Below, piece by piece: positions 1 to 6,026 of a DNA stretch of 6,365 nucleotides. The notes under the pieces are model-generated. The model worked only from the letters and a program-made list of their open reading frames with translations, made no database searches and was not told the DNA's origin. A program made the position numbers and the translations under genes. Positions within the stretch are counted from its first letter, which is position 1; every line of letters begins with the position of its first letter. Origin of the DNA: Firmicutes bacterium CAG:95 (lineage in GTDB: Bacteria > Bacillota > Clostridia > Lachnospirales > Lachnospiraceae); NCBI GenBank assembly GCA_000438155.1, contig FR902850.1, forward strand, positions 1 to 6,365, read 5' to 3'.

Positions 1-216
1 AAATGCCGTATTTTCGGGCTTTTTCAGCCTTTTCGGTCACGGCGACCAACTTTAAGAACTCAATCACTTTCGTGATGAATCATCTTATTTCGACATTTCT
101 ATATGCCATTGTTCAAATTGGACTCTTTGTTACCACCTTTTTAAATTCCACGGCTTTAACCATGGTTACTTCTTAGGAGGCTATTGTTATATCCATTTAA
201 CTAAGAGAACAAAAAC
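1..216. other. Unassigned left edge, no gene supported
   Basis: This is the sequence downstream of the DUF3881 gene. A plus-strand frame is open from base 3 to a TAG at 174-176 (57 codons). It is T-rich, would encode a hydrophobic peptide, and shows no visible ribosome binding site. A minus-strand frame is open from base 79 to the left edge with charged residues (around VIEFLKLVAVTEKAEKARK), also without a convincing start. Either could be the edge of a real gene or a decayed remnant. A perfect 12-bp palindrome lies at 157-168 and small GC-rich inverted repeats at 19-31 and 38-50. No terminator with a T-tract is seen after the DUF3881 stop. Confidence 0.3.
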
Positions 217-1095
217 CTACGGAAAATTAATGTACCCCTGCATCCAGATCGTGCCTTTGAAACGACGTCCAACAGCAGGCTCACCATACAAATCCGCTCT
301 GTTAATACAAATATCAAATTGTAAATCATTACAACTCAATATCATAACACAAATTTCTTCATCTGTAACGATATTTTTTACAAAATTAAAATCTACGATT
401 TCTCCAAGAACAGAATACTGATCACATTCTACTCCATATGGCATAAAATAAGTATCTACCAACGTAAAAACATCTTCCTTATGAATCCGTTTGGAAATAG
501 CAGAATAAGTATCCATATCATCTAAAGTCAGATTCTCTATGGCTTCCTCATCTCCGTTCCGCGCTGCATTCAATAGCTGGCTGCGGTCACGAAGCGTCTG
601 CTGGTTACGGATCAGATCCTTCTCTGTTTTCTTCAATGGCATCATAATTGTACCGGATAAAGAAAGCGCTGATAGAGTCAATGTTGTTCCACGAATCGGC
701 AGATTATTGGAATTCTTGGCCTTTACATATGGAATCATGTTCTGAAGATAAAAAATCAGTGAAACTCCGATACGGACATCATCACAGACTCCGGCATAGG
801 ATTCCAAAGCAGCATGACGTTCAATGGAAACATCTTCCTGTGTGGTAATATTAGTTCCACGCAAAAATGGAAAATAATATTCGTAAACAAATTTATCATC
901 TTCGTCAAATTCACCACACACCGTAACACCGATATTAGGAGCGAATTCTTTGCTGAATGATGCAAGCAGTGTTTCATCGCCATTTGAAGTATATGCTCTT
1001 TCTTTTCCTTCTACAACTACATCTGTCAAAAGCTTCTGCAGCTCCTTACGGCTCCAGACTTCACTAAAACCAATTGCTCTCATATATTTATGCAA
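217..1095 (-). CDS. DUF3881-like protein of unknown function
   Basis: This predicted soluble protein of 292 residues has no signal peptide or clear membrane helix. I recognise the overall pattern as the DUF3881 family, which I know from Lachnospiraceae such as Eubacterium rectale; its function is unknown and I propose none. Likely conserved blocks are the N-terminal HKYMRAIGFSE, a central segment around residues 92-120 (ERHAALESYAGVCDD), LSGTIMMPLKK near 145-156, and the C-terminal GRRFKGTIWMQGYINF. I chose the TTG at 1095-1093 as the start because AGGAGG lies exactly 8 nt upstream and the family N-terminus resembles MHKFLRAIGFS. An ATG at 1146 would add 17 residues but has no ribosome binding site. 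The gene lies 248 nt after serS on the same strand, with a promoter candidate between them. I am sure of the coding region, fairly sure of the start and moderately sure of the family. Confidence 0.85.
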   Translation of the reverse strand: MHKYMRAIGFSEVWSRKELQKLLTDVVVEGKERAYTSNGDETLLASFSKEFAPNIGVTVCGEFDEDDKFVYEYYFPFLRGTNITTQEDVSIERHAALESYAGVCDDVRIGVSLIFYLQNMIPYVKAKNSNNLPIRGTTLTLSALSLSGTIMMPLKKTEKDLIRNQQTLRDRSQLLNAARNGDEEAIENLTLDDMDTYSAISKRIHKEDVFTLVDTYFMPYGVECDQYSVLGEIVDFNFVKNIVTDEEICVMILSCNDLQFDICINRADLYGEPAVGRRFKGTIWMQGYINFP

Positions 1096-1103
1096 AGAAT
1101 TCA

Positions 1104-1109
1104 CCTCCT
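1104..1109 (-). promoter_or_regulatory. Ribosome binding site deciding a TTG start
   Basis: AGGAGG on the minus strand is followed by an 8-nt spacer and then TTG at 1095-1093. It lies inside the longer ATG-initiated reading frame and is a near-ideal Shine-Dalgarno match, whereas the ATG at 1146 has none. This supports TTG initiation of the DUF3881 gene. Confidence 0.75.
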
Positions 1110-1200
1110 CATCTGTTTTAATATAGCCATGAGTAAAACTCCACATACTCAGTATTTATGCAGGTTTGCGAGGCATGGCACCCTCTTTTATCACTCCAAA

Positions 1201-1229
1201 TTTATAGTAACATCTACAACCAGCTCCAA
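1201..1229 (-). promoter_or_regulatory. Probable sigma-A promoter of the DUF3881 gene
   Basis: On the minus strand, TTGGAG (1229-1224) and TATAAA (1206-1201) are separated by exactly 17 bases. Transcription would start near 1194, about 100 nt before the proposed TTG start. The -35 element overlaps one arm of the inverted repeat at 1221-1273. The match is by eye and unconfirmed, but spacing and -10 quality are good. Confidence 0.5.
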
Positions 1230-1273
1230 ATGGTATAATTAAGTTGTCATAATCAATTCACCAAAAGGAGCTG
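1221..1273. repeat. Interrupted inverted repeat between serS and the DUF3881 gene
   Basis: CAGCTCC at 1221-1227 and GGAGCTG at 1267-1273 are perfect 7-bp arms. Inside them, GGT (1232-1234) and ACC (1260-1262) continue the symmetry after 4 unpaired bases on each side. There is no T-tract, so this is not a standard terminator. It overlaps the minus-strand -35 element and also spans a plus-strand TATAAT and an AAAAGGAG, so it could be an operator or the end of a decayed element. Confidence 0.4.
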
Positions 1274-1402
1274 ATTGTTATCTACCGTCAAGAAATCTTG
1301 AAAGACATCCGTCTTTTTACTTCACAACCAGTTGCATATTTATTTACCGGATTTCTGTCATGCCACCCATATAAGGACGCAGCACCTCAGGAATACGGAT
1401 AG
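1231..1402 (+). other. Possible remnant of a plus-strand gene 5' end
   Basis: Reading rightward, an extended -10 (TGGTATAAT, 1231-1239) is followed by a strong Shine-Dalgarno sequence (AAAAGGAG, 1263-1270) and an open frame from ATT at 1274 to a TAG at 1400-1402. The frame begins IVIYRQEILKDIRLFTSQPV and overlaps the 3' end of serS. There is no ATG, GTG or TTG in frame at the expected place. I infer a decayed gene start, perhaps of a transposase, with its body lost. It may be chance: the last part of the frame is antisense to serS. Confidence 0.25.
1301..1316 (-). terminator. Weak hairpin after serS, possible terminator
   Basis: Perfect 6-bp arms (AAAGAC / GTCTTT) enclose a 4-nt loop, 27 nt downstream of the serS stop. 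On the minus strand the 3' arm ends in TTT but is followed by CAAG rather than a T-tract, and the stem is AT-rich. Termination here would be partial at best. The adjacent bases 1289-1300 form another short 5-bp inverted repeat. Confidence 0.25.
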
Positions 1403-2621
1403 AACCGTCTGCCTGAAGATTATTCTCCAAGAATGCAATTAACATTCTCGGAGGAGCAACTACGGTATTATTTAAGGTATGTGCAAAATACTTACCTTTT
1501 TCTCCATTAACACGGATCTTTAATCTTCTTGCCTGTGCATCACCAAGGTTAGAGCAGCTTCCGACCTCGAAATACTTCTTCTGTCTCGGAGACCATGCTT
1601 CTACATCATAAGACTTCACCTTCAGATCAGCCAGATCGCCGGAGCAGCACTCAATCGTTCTTACCGGAATATCCATAGACCGGAATAAGTCTACCGTATT
1701 CTGCCACAATTTGTCAAACCACATTGCAGAATCTTCCGGCTTACATACAACAATCATTTCCTGCTTCTCAAACTGATGGATACGATAAACACCACGTTCC
1801 TCTAAGCCGTGAGCTCCTTTTTCCTTACGGAAACAAGGGGAATAGCTGGTTAAAGTCTTCGGAAGCTCTGCTTCCGGTACAATCGTATCAATGAATTTAC
1901 CAATCATGGAATGTTCGGATGTACCGATCAGATATAAATCCTCTCCTTCAATCTTATACATCATGGCATCCATTTCTGCGAAGCTCATAACACCGGTAAC
2001 AACATTGCTTCGAATCATAAAAGGAGGTACACAGTATGTGAAGCCTCTGTTAATCATAAAGTCTCTTGCATAAGCAAGTACTGCAGAATGAAGTCTTGCG
2101 ATATCTCCCATCAGATAGTAGAACCCATTACCCGCAACCTTACGGGCACTGTCTAAGTCAATCCCATTCAGTCTTTCCATAATATCAGTATGATAAGGAA
2201 CTTCAAAATCCGGAACCACCGGTTCACCATATCTGGTGATTTCAACATTCTCAGAATCATCTTTTCCAATTGGAACACTTGGATCAATGATGTTCGGAAT
2301 AACCATCATGATCTTAGTGATCTTCTCTTCCAGTTCCTTTTCTTTTTCTTCCAGTTCAACAAGTCTCTTGGCACCTGCTGCAACCTCTGCCTTCTTTTGC
2401 TCTGCTTCTTCCTTCAGACCCTTTGCCATTAATGCACCGATTTCTTTAGAAATCTTGTTACGGTTTGCACGAAGATCATCTGCTTCCTGCTGTGTCTTAC
2501 GGCTTTCTGCATCCAGTTCAATTACTTCGTCTACTAAAGGCAGCTTGGAATCCTGAAATTTCTTCCTGATATTTTCTTTCACTACTTCAGGATTCTCCCT
2601 TAAAAATTTGATGTCGATCAT
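1344..2621 (-). CDS. serS: Seryl-tRNA synthetase (class II)
   Basis: SerS charges tRNA-Ser with serine using ATP in the cytoplasm. The 425-residue length is usual for bacterial SerS. Residues about 30-105 form the long, charged, helical-arm coiled coil that grips the tRNA long variable arm. The catalytic domain shows the TxE motif as TSE (234-236), motif 2 as FRKEKG (264-269) leading to RIHQFEKQE (280-288), and motif 3 with its arginine at 392 (APPRMLIAFLEN, 389-400), then IPEVLRPYMGG (410-420). TSEHS in place of the common TAEVP, and APPR in motif 3, mark a divergent but apparently complete enzyme; I believe this form is common in Lachnospiraceae. The ATG at 2621 follows AGGAGG with an 8-nt spacer. 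The gene lies 19 nt after the HD-GYP gene, so it is probably the distal cistron of the parA operon, and there is no room for a T-box leader. Confidence 0.96.
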   Translation of the reverse strand: MIDIKFLRENPEVVKENIRKKFQDSKLPLVDEVIELDAESRKTQQEADDLRANRNKISKEIGALMAKGLKEEAEQKKAEVAAGAKRLVELEEKEKELEEKITKIMMVIPNIIDPSVPIGKDDSENVEITRYGEPVVPDFEVPYHTDIMERLNGIDLDSARKVAGNGFYYLMGDIARLHSAVLAYARDFMINRGFTYCVPPFMIRSNVVTGVMSFAEMDAMMYKIEGEDLYLIGTSEHSMIGKFIDTIVPEAELPKTLTSYSPCFRKEKGAHGLEERGVYRIHQFEKQEMIVVCKPEDSAMWFDKLWQNTVDLFRSMDIPVRTIECCSGDLADLKVKSYDVEAWSPRQKKYFEVGSCSNLGDAQARRLKIRVNGEKGKYFAHTLNNTVVAPPRMLIAFLENNLQADGSIRIPEVLRPYMGGMTEIR

Positions 2622-2640
2622 TTCTATTTCCTCCTAATAA

Positions 2641-3669
2641 TTATTCCAAAACTTTTTCAATAAATACGTTATTGATCTTAACTAAATCAATAATATCATG
2701 ATTTTTCAATTCAATCACGGGACGATCGGAAAAATCTTTATTCTGGCGGACCACTTTTCCGGTTTGCCCATTGGTAAGAAGCACCGTACTTCCCGCCGGA
2801 TAAACTGCTGTAAACTGAAGCAATGCATCTACAATCTCTTTCGGAAAACGGCTTCCCTTATAAATCTTCATATATTCAATTGCTTCATATACCTTAATTC
2901 TCTTACATCCAATCCCACAGATCATTTCATCAAAAGCATCACATACACCAACAATTGCTGCTTCATATGGGATTTCTTTTGCCTTTAAAGGATATCCACT
3001 TCCATCAATTCTCTCATGATGAAACAGAATAATATTCTTTCCGGTACTGGAAATCCAGTTTTCCGTTTTGACTGCGGAATAACCGTAAACCGGATGCTTC
3101 ATGTACTCAGACTGTTCTACCTGAGATAAAGAATCTATATTCTGATTCTGGTAGGATATCGTCATATAGCGAAGACCCAGATCATGCAGCAAAGAACCGA
3201 CAGCAATGTCATGAACCCGTTCTTTTGAAAGATTCAATTTCAATGCAGTCAATGTAGCCAATGAACACAAACTAATGGAATGCTCATAGATATCCGAGCT
3301 TCGTTCTTTAATATCATAAATCCTTTCAATGACATCATCTTCTTCCAGAATTTTACTGATAATGCCGTCTGCAGTTCCTGACAATTCAACCAGCTCCCGG
3401 TTATTATTGTAGGTATGCTTCTCCAGAATATTCCTGACCTGTCTTTTAAAAGATTCCTCAATATCCGATTTCAGAAGAACCACTTCCTGGGTTTTAACCA
3501 GATCTTCATCTTTAATAAAAACTTCCGTGATACCAAGATCACGAATTTTATCAATATATTCCGGACGAAGCACCAGTTCTTCTGATAACAGGATCTTATA
3601 TTCTTTTGTTAAAATAGGTTTGGCTAATACTTCTCCACCCTTCAAATTATTGACTTTAACAATTTTCAA
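2641..3669 (-). CDS. HD-GYP domain protein, putative cyclic-dinucleotide phosphodiesterase
   Basis: HD-GYP proteins are metal-dependent phosphodiesterases that usually hydrolyse cyclic di-GMP. This 342-residue protein has no membrane segment or receiver domain. Residues about 5-55 resemble the N-terminal module common in Firmicutes HD-GYP proteins (LKGGEVLAKPI, then LGITEVFIKDE). The HD-GYP core covers about 125-285: H130, HD 162-163, KHP 191-193, HHERIDGSGYP 217-227 and D244. The C-terminal part (from about 290) resembles the small tail found in relatives. By eye, the metal ligands are present, but the lysine of HDxGK is L166 and the usual DRPYR-type segment is replaced by GIGCK (252-256), so activity or substrate may differ. 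The start is a TTG immediately after the DUF4446 stop, with AGGGGA 10 nt upstream; no in-frame ATG exists before the core. Zero spacing suggests translational coupling. Confidence 0.88.
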   Translation of the reverse strand: MKIVKVNNLKGGEVLAKPILTKEYKILLSEELVLRPEYIDKIRDLGITEVFIKDEDLVKTQEVVLLKSDIEESFKRQVRNILEKHTYNNNRELVELSGTADGIISKILEEDDVIERIYDIKERSSDIYEHSISLCSLATLTALKLNLSKERVHDIAVGSLLHDLGLRYMTISYQNQNIDSLSQVEQSEYMKHPVYGYSAVKTENWISSTGKNIILFHHERIDGSGYPLKAKEIPYEAAIVGVCDAFDEMICGIGCKRIKVYEAIEYMKIYKGSRFPKEIVDALLQFTAVYPAGSTVLLTNGQTGKVVRQNKDFSDRPVIELKNHDIIDLVKINNVFIEKVLE

Positions 3670-4182
3670 TTAGTCATCATCCCCTACTGCCATTTTTAAA
3701 GCAGCTTCTTCTTCTTTGCCAAGATCAATCATAGCCTTACCATTAATGATCTCTTTTGTATACGTGTAACATCCCTCTGTACTATGAACAGAGTTTAACA
3801 TGAACCCACTATTCTCCTCATCCAGCATACATAGGCAAAAACTTAACTTACCGCCCATCTGCTGAAATGCATCATATTTTACAATACCAACCTTCTGAAT
3901 CGTGGATTCCAGTTTCTTATATAATGTCCGGATATCTTTCTTATTCTTATCAATGGATGCTTTGAGAAATTTATTATCCTCGAACAGTCCAACAATTTCA
4001 TCTTCCAGACTTTTTGCTTCTTTTCCATTCATAAACTTCTGATACTTTTTATTGAGTTTACGAATGGTACACATATTAACAATATTAAGAACCAGTGATA
4101 TTAACAAAATAACTGCCAGAACCAGGATAATTATTCCAAGTCCAGCATTGCCCATACCAATCGTTGCAAAAAACGTGTTCAT
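3670..4182 (-). CDS. DUF4446 family membrane-anchored protein
   Basis: This 170-residue protein of unknown function has one N-terminal transmembrane helix (about residues 15-38, rich in I, L and V). A charged, helical, probably coiled-coil segment follows (about 40-97). The conserved block covers about 97-148, with KVGIVKYDAFQQMGGKLSF, LDEENSGFMLNSVHS and EGCYTYTKEIING, which is the pattern I know as DUF4446. The positive residues after the helix (R41, K42, K45, K46) suggest a cytoplasmic C-terminal domain. The tail is acidic (GDDD). The ATG at 4182 follows AGGAAAGG with a 10-nt spacer. In Clostridia this family is commonly found just after parB, as here, which hints at a link with the segregation genes, but no function is known to me. 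The stop abuts the TTG start of the HD-GYP gene. Confidence 0.88.
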   Translation of the reverse strand: MNTFFATIGMGNAGLGIIILVLAVILLISLVLNIVNMCTIRKLNKKYQKFMNGKEAKSLEDEIVGLFEDNKFLKASIDKNKKDIRTLYKKLESTIQKVGIVKYDAFQQMGGKLSFCLCMLDEENSGFMLNSVHSTEGCYTYTKEIINGKAMIDLGKEEEAALKMAVGDDD

Positions 4183-4227
4183 ATCTTAAGTACCTTTCCT
4201 GTTACTGTTCACTCGTACCTCGTTCCA

Positions 4228-4258
4228 CCAGAAAACCTGTCACCGGCAGCTTCTCTGG
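4228..4258 (-). other. Intercistronic RNA hairpin between parB and the DUF4446 gene
   Basis: On the minus strand CCAGAGAA pairs with UUUUCUGG (8 pairs including one G-U). A single G-G mismatch follows, then CUG pairs with CAG, closing a 7-nt loop. It begins 13 nt after the parB stop. No T-tract follows, so it is probably not an intrinsic terminator. A role in transcript processing, stability or unequal expression of the two halves of the operon is inference. Confidence 0.4.
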
Positions 4259-4271
4259 ATGCATGTTTTCC

Positions 4272-5174
4272 TTATCTGGAAAGTAAATCCATGATCTTCT
4301 CCAGATCATCATGGCTGTAAAATTCAATTTCAATCTTTCCGGCACCATTTCCTTTTGAAGTAATGGCAACCTTTGTAGATAGTTTTTGTTTCAGATTTTC
4401 TTCGATATCCTGATATACTGCTTCCAGACTCTTATCAACAGGATTTGTCTTCTTAACCTTTGCAGGTTTGTTCAGGTTCTTTACCAGCTTTTCTACATCA
4501 CGTACACTCAGCTTTTCATCAAAAATCTGTTGTGCAATTGCATACTGCTGTTCCGGATCTTCAATACTGATTAATGCCCTGGCATGTCCCGTACTGATTA
4601 AATCATCGATAATCATTTGCTGCACATCATCACAAAGCTTCAACAGACGCATGGAATTGGTTACCGCTGTTCTGCTTTTCGATACTCTTTCTGCAACTTC
4701 ATCCTGCTTCAGATTAAACTCTGTCAACAGACGCTTATAAGCCAACGCTTCTTCGATCGGATTTAAGTCTTCTCTCTGGATATTTTCAATCAAAGAAATT
4801 TCTACAATTTCCTGCTCTGAATAATTTCGGATAATAACCGGAACCTCTTTTAAACCTGCTTTTTTGGAAGCACGCCATCTACGTTCACCGGCAATAATTT
4901 CATAATAGGTCTTGCGATCCTGAACAAGAATCGGCTGTAATAATCCATACTGCTTAATAGATTCTGCCAGTTCCTCCAAAGCATCCTCATCAAAATTTTT
5001 ACGAGGCTGATCACGATTCGGTTCTACCTTTGTAATATTAACAATCGTAACCGGACCGTCCTCCTGGGATACTTCTTTTGATCCAGCTGTTACTGCCGCT
5101 TTCTTTGTTTCATCTTCCATTTTATTTGGAATCAAACTATCTAACCCTTTTCCCAATCCACGTTTTACTGCCAT
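4272..5174 (-). CDS. parB: Chromosome partitioning protein ParB (Spo0J)
   Basis: ParB binds parS DNA, closes as a CTP-dependent sliding clamp around it and stimulates the ParA ATPase. The 300-residue length is typical. Residues 4-16 (KRGLGKGLDSLIP) form the basic N-terminal peptide that activates ParA. Residues about 43-135 form the ParB/CTP-binding domain, with PRKNF (57-61), the GERRWRA box (96-102) and the ENIQR motif (130-134). A helix-turn-helix covers about 155-178 (QDEVAERVSKSRTAVTNSMR), followed by STGHARAL (194-201). After a basic linker (about 233-250), the C-terminal dimerisation domain ends in IEIEFYSHDDLEKIMDLL. The ATG at 5174 is 2 nt after the parA stop, with GGAGG 9 nt upstream inside the parA end, which suggests coupled translation. 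Its expected targets, two perfect parS sites, lie just upstream of parA. Known motifs all look intact. Confidence 0.97.
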   Translation of the reverse strand: MAVKRGLGKGLDSLIPNKMEDETKKAAVTAGSKEVSQEDGPVTIVNITKVEPNRDQPRKNFDEDALEELAESIKQYGLLQPILVQDRKTYYEIIAGERRWRASKKAGLKEVPVIIRNYSEQEIVEISLIENIQREDLNPIEEALAYKRLLTEFNLKQDEVAERVSKSRTAVTNSMRLLKLCDDVQQMIIDDLISTGHARALISIEDPEQQYAIAQQIFDEKLSVRDVEKLVKNLNKPAKVKKTNPVDKSLEAVYQDIEENLKQKLSTKVAITSKGNGAGKIEIEFYSHDDLEKIMDLLSR

Positions 5175-5176
5175 AA

Positions 5177-5941
5177 TTACTTTCCTCCATTAATAACTTC
5201 TTCCGCTAATTGCATATATGCCTCTGCTCCTGCAGATTTTGGATCGTAAGCATTAATTGGCATTCCGTAACTTGGAGCTTCCGCCAATCGAATATTTCTC
5301 GGTATTAATGTCTGAAATACTTTCTGACTTAAATTGCTCTTAACATTTTCAACAACCTGCATGGAAAGATTGGTTCTTGAATCATACATGGTAAATACAA
5401 CACCTTCAATATCCAAATCCGGATTTAATCTTTCTTTTACCAGATTAATGGTATGTATTAACTGACTTAAACCTTCCAAAGCATAATACTCACACTGGAT
5501 TGGAACTAAAACCGTATCTGCGGTTGTCATTGCGTTAATTGTCAACATACTTAAGGATGGAGGACAATCAATGATAATGTAATCAAAACCATCCTTGATC
5601 CACTCCACCTCTCTCTTTAAAATGTATTCCTTTCGATCTACACCAATCAGTTCAATCTCTGCGGCAGCCAGATTTACATTAGAAGGAATAATGGACACAC
5701 CATCTATTACATCATTCAGAATACATTCCTTGATGGAACATTCACTCAGCATTAATTCATAAACTGTGTTATCCAAATCATTCTTCTCTACACCAAATCC
5801 ACTGGTTGTATTTCCCTGAGGATCTGTATCAATTACTAAAACTTTCTTTCCCTTTGCTGCTAATGATGCAGATAAATTAATGGAGGTAGTTGTCTTTCCT
5901 ACTCCACCTTTCTGATTAGCTATTGCAATCGTTTTTCCCAT
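5177..5941 (-). CDS. parA: Chromosome partitioning ATPase ParA (Soj)
   Basis: ParA is a deviant-Walker ATPase that binds DNA as an ATP dimer and is driven by ParB in origin segregation; in Bacillus, Soj also regulates DnaA. The 254-residue form is of usual chromosomal Soj length, without the extra N-terminal domain of plasmid ParA. Residues 11-18 (KGGVGKTT) are the deviant Walker A, with signature K11 and catalytic K16; DTDPQGN is at 38-44; Walker B is in IIIDCPP (122-128, D125). ALEGLSQL and PRNIRLAEAPSYG (214-226) are typical of the Soj branch. I prefer the ATG at 5941 (GGAAG 5 nt upstream, and the family N-terminus MGKxIAIANQKGG) over the ATG at 5953, which has no ribosome binding site and would add four residues. 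It is the first gene of the apparent operon, behind a promoter near 6030. Confidence 0.97.
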   Translation of the reverse strand: MGKTIAIANQKGGVGKTTTSINLSASLAAKGKKVLVIDTDPQGNTTSGFGVEKNDLDNTVYELMLSECSIKECILNDVIDGVSIIPSNVNLAAAEIELIGVDRKEYILKREVEWIKDGFDYIIIDCPPSLSMLTINAMTTADTVLVPIQCEYYALEGLSQLIHTINLVKERLNPDLDIEGVVFTMYDSRTNLSMQVVENVKSNLSQKVFQTLIPRNIRLAEAPSYGMPINAYDPKSAGAEAYMQLAEEVINGGK

Positions 5942-5957
5942 TTTCACTTCCATTTCT

Positions 5958-5994
5958 GTAACAGTTCATCAATTCATAAGTTATCGACTGTTAC
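5958..5994 (-). promoter_or_regulatory. Leader hairpin upstream of parA
   Basis: Perfect 8-bp arms (GTAACAGT / ACTGTTAC at 5994-5987 and 5965-5958 on the minus strand) enclose a 21-nt loop. The hairpin ends 5 nt before the upstream ATG at 5953 and 17 nt before the preferred ATG at 5941, so it leaves the GGAAG of 5951-5947 unpaired. It could affect translation or stability of the parA message, or be a protein-binding inverted repeat. No T-tract follows it. Confidence 0.4.
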
Positions 5995-6026
5995 CCCTTT
6001 TTCTTTCTTATCACAGTGCATTATTG

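Noticed and set aside
157..168. Perfect 12-bp palindrome TAACCATGGTTA.
   Set aside because: It is short, isolated and not placed near a recognisable promoter, so I claim no function for it.
756..983. Minus-strand ORF of 75 codons inside the DUF3881 gene, and several plus-strand ORFs over it.
   Set aside because: They are out-of-frame shadows of the longer gene, without family features or start signals.
2236..2556. Plus-strand ORF of 106 codons rich in Ser and Phe.
   Set aside because: It is antisense to the serS coiled-coil region; the low-complexity composition mirrors Lys/Glu codons on the real strand and there is no ribosome binding site.
3249..3461. Minus-strand ORF of 70 codons inside the HD-GYP gene.
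   Set aside because: It is an alternate-frame shadow of an intact coding sequence.
4202..4264. 20-residue minus-strand ORF between parB and the DUF4446 gene (MHPEKLPVTGFLVERGTSEQ), with an AAGGA just upstream and an LPxTG-like LPVTG.
   Set aside because: It is short, lies over a hairpin that explains the sequence better, and the sortase-like motif has no signal peptide or membrane tail, so it is probably chance.
5981..6019. Possible DnaA boxes (TTATCGACT and TTATCACAG).
   Set aside because: Each has two or more mismatches to TTATCCACA and they do not form a cluster, so an origin is not supported here.
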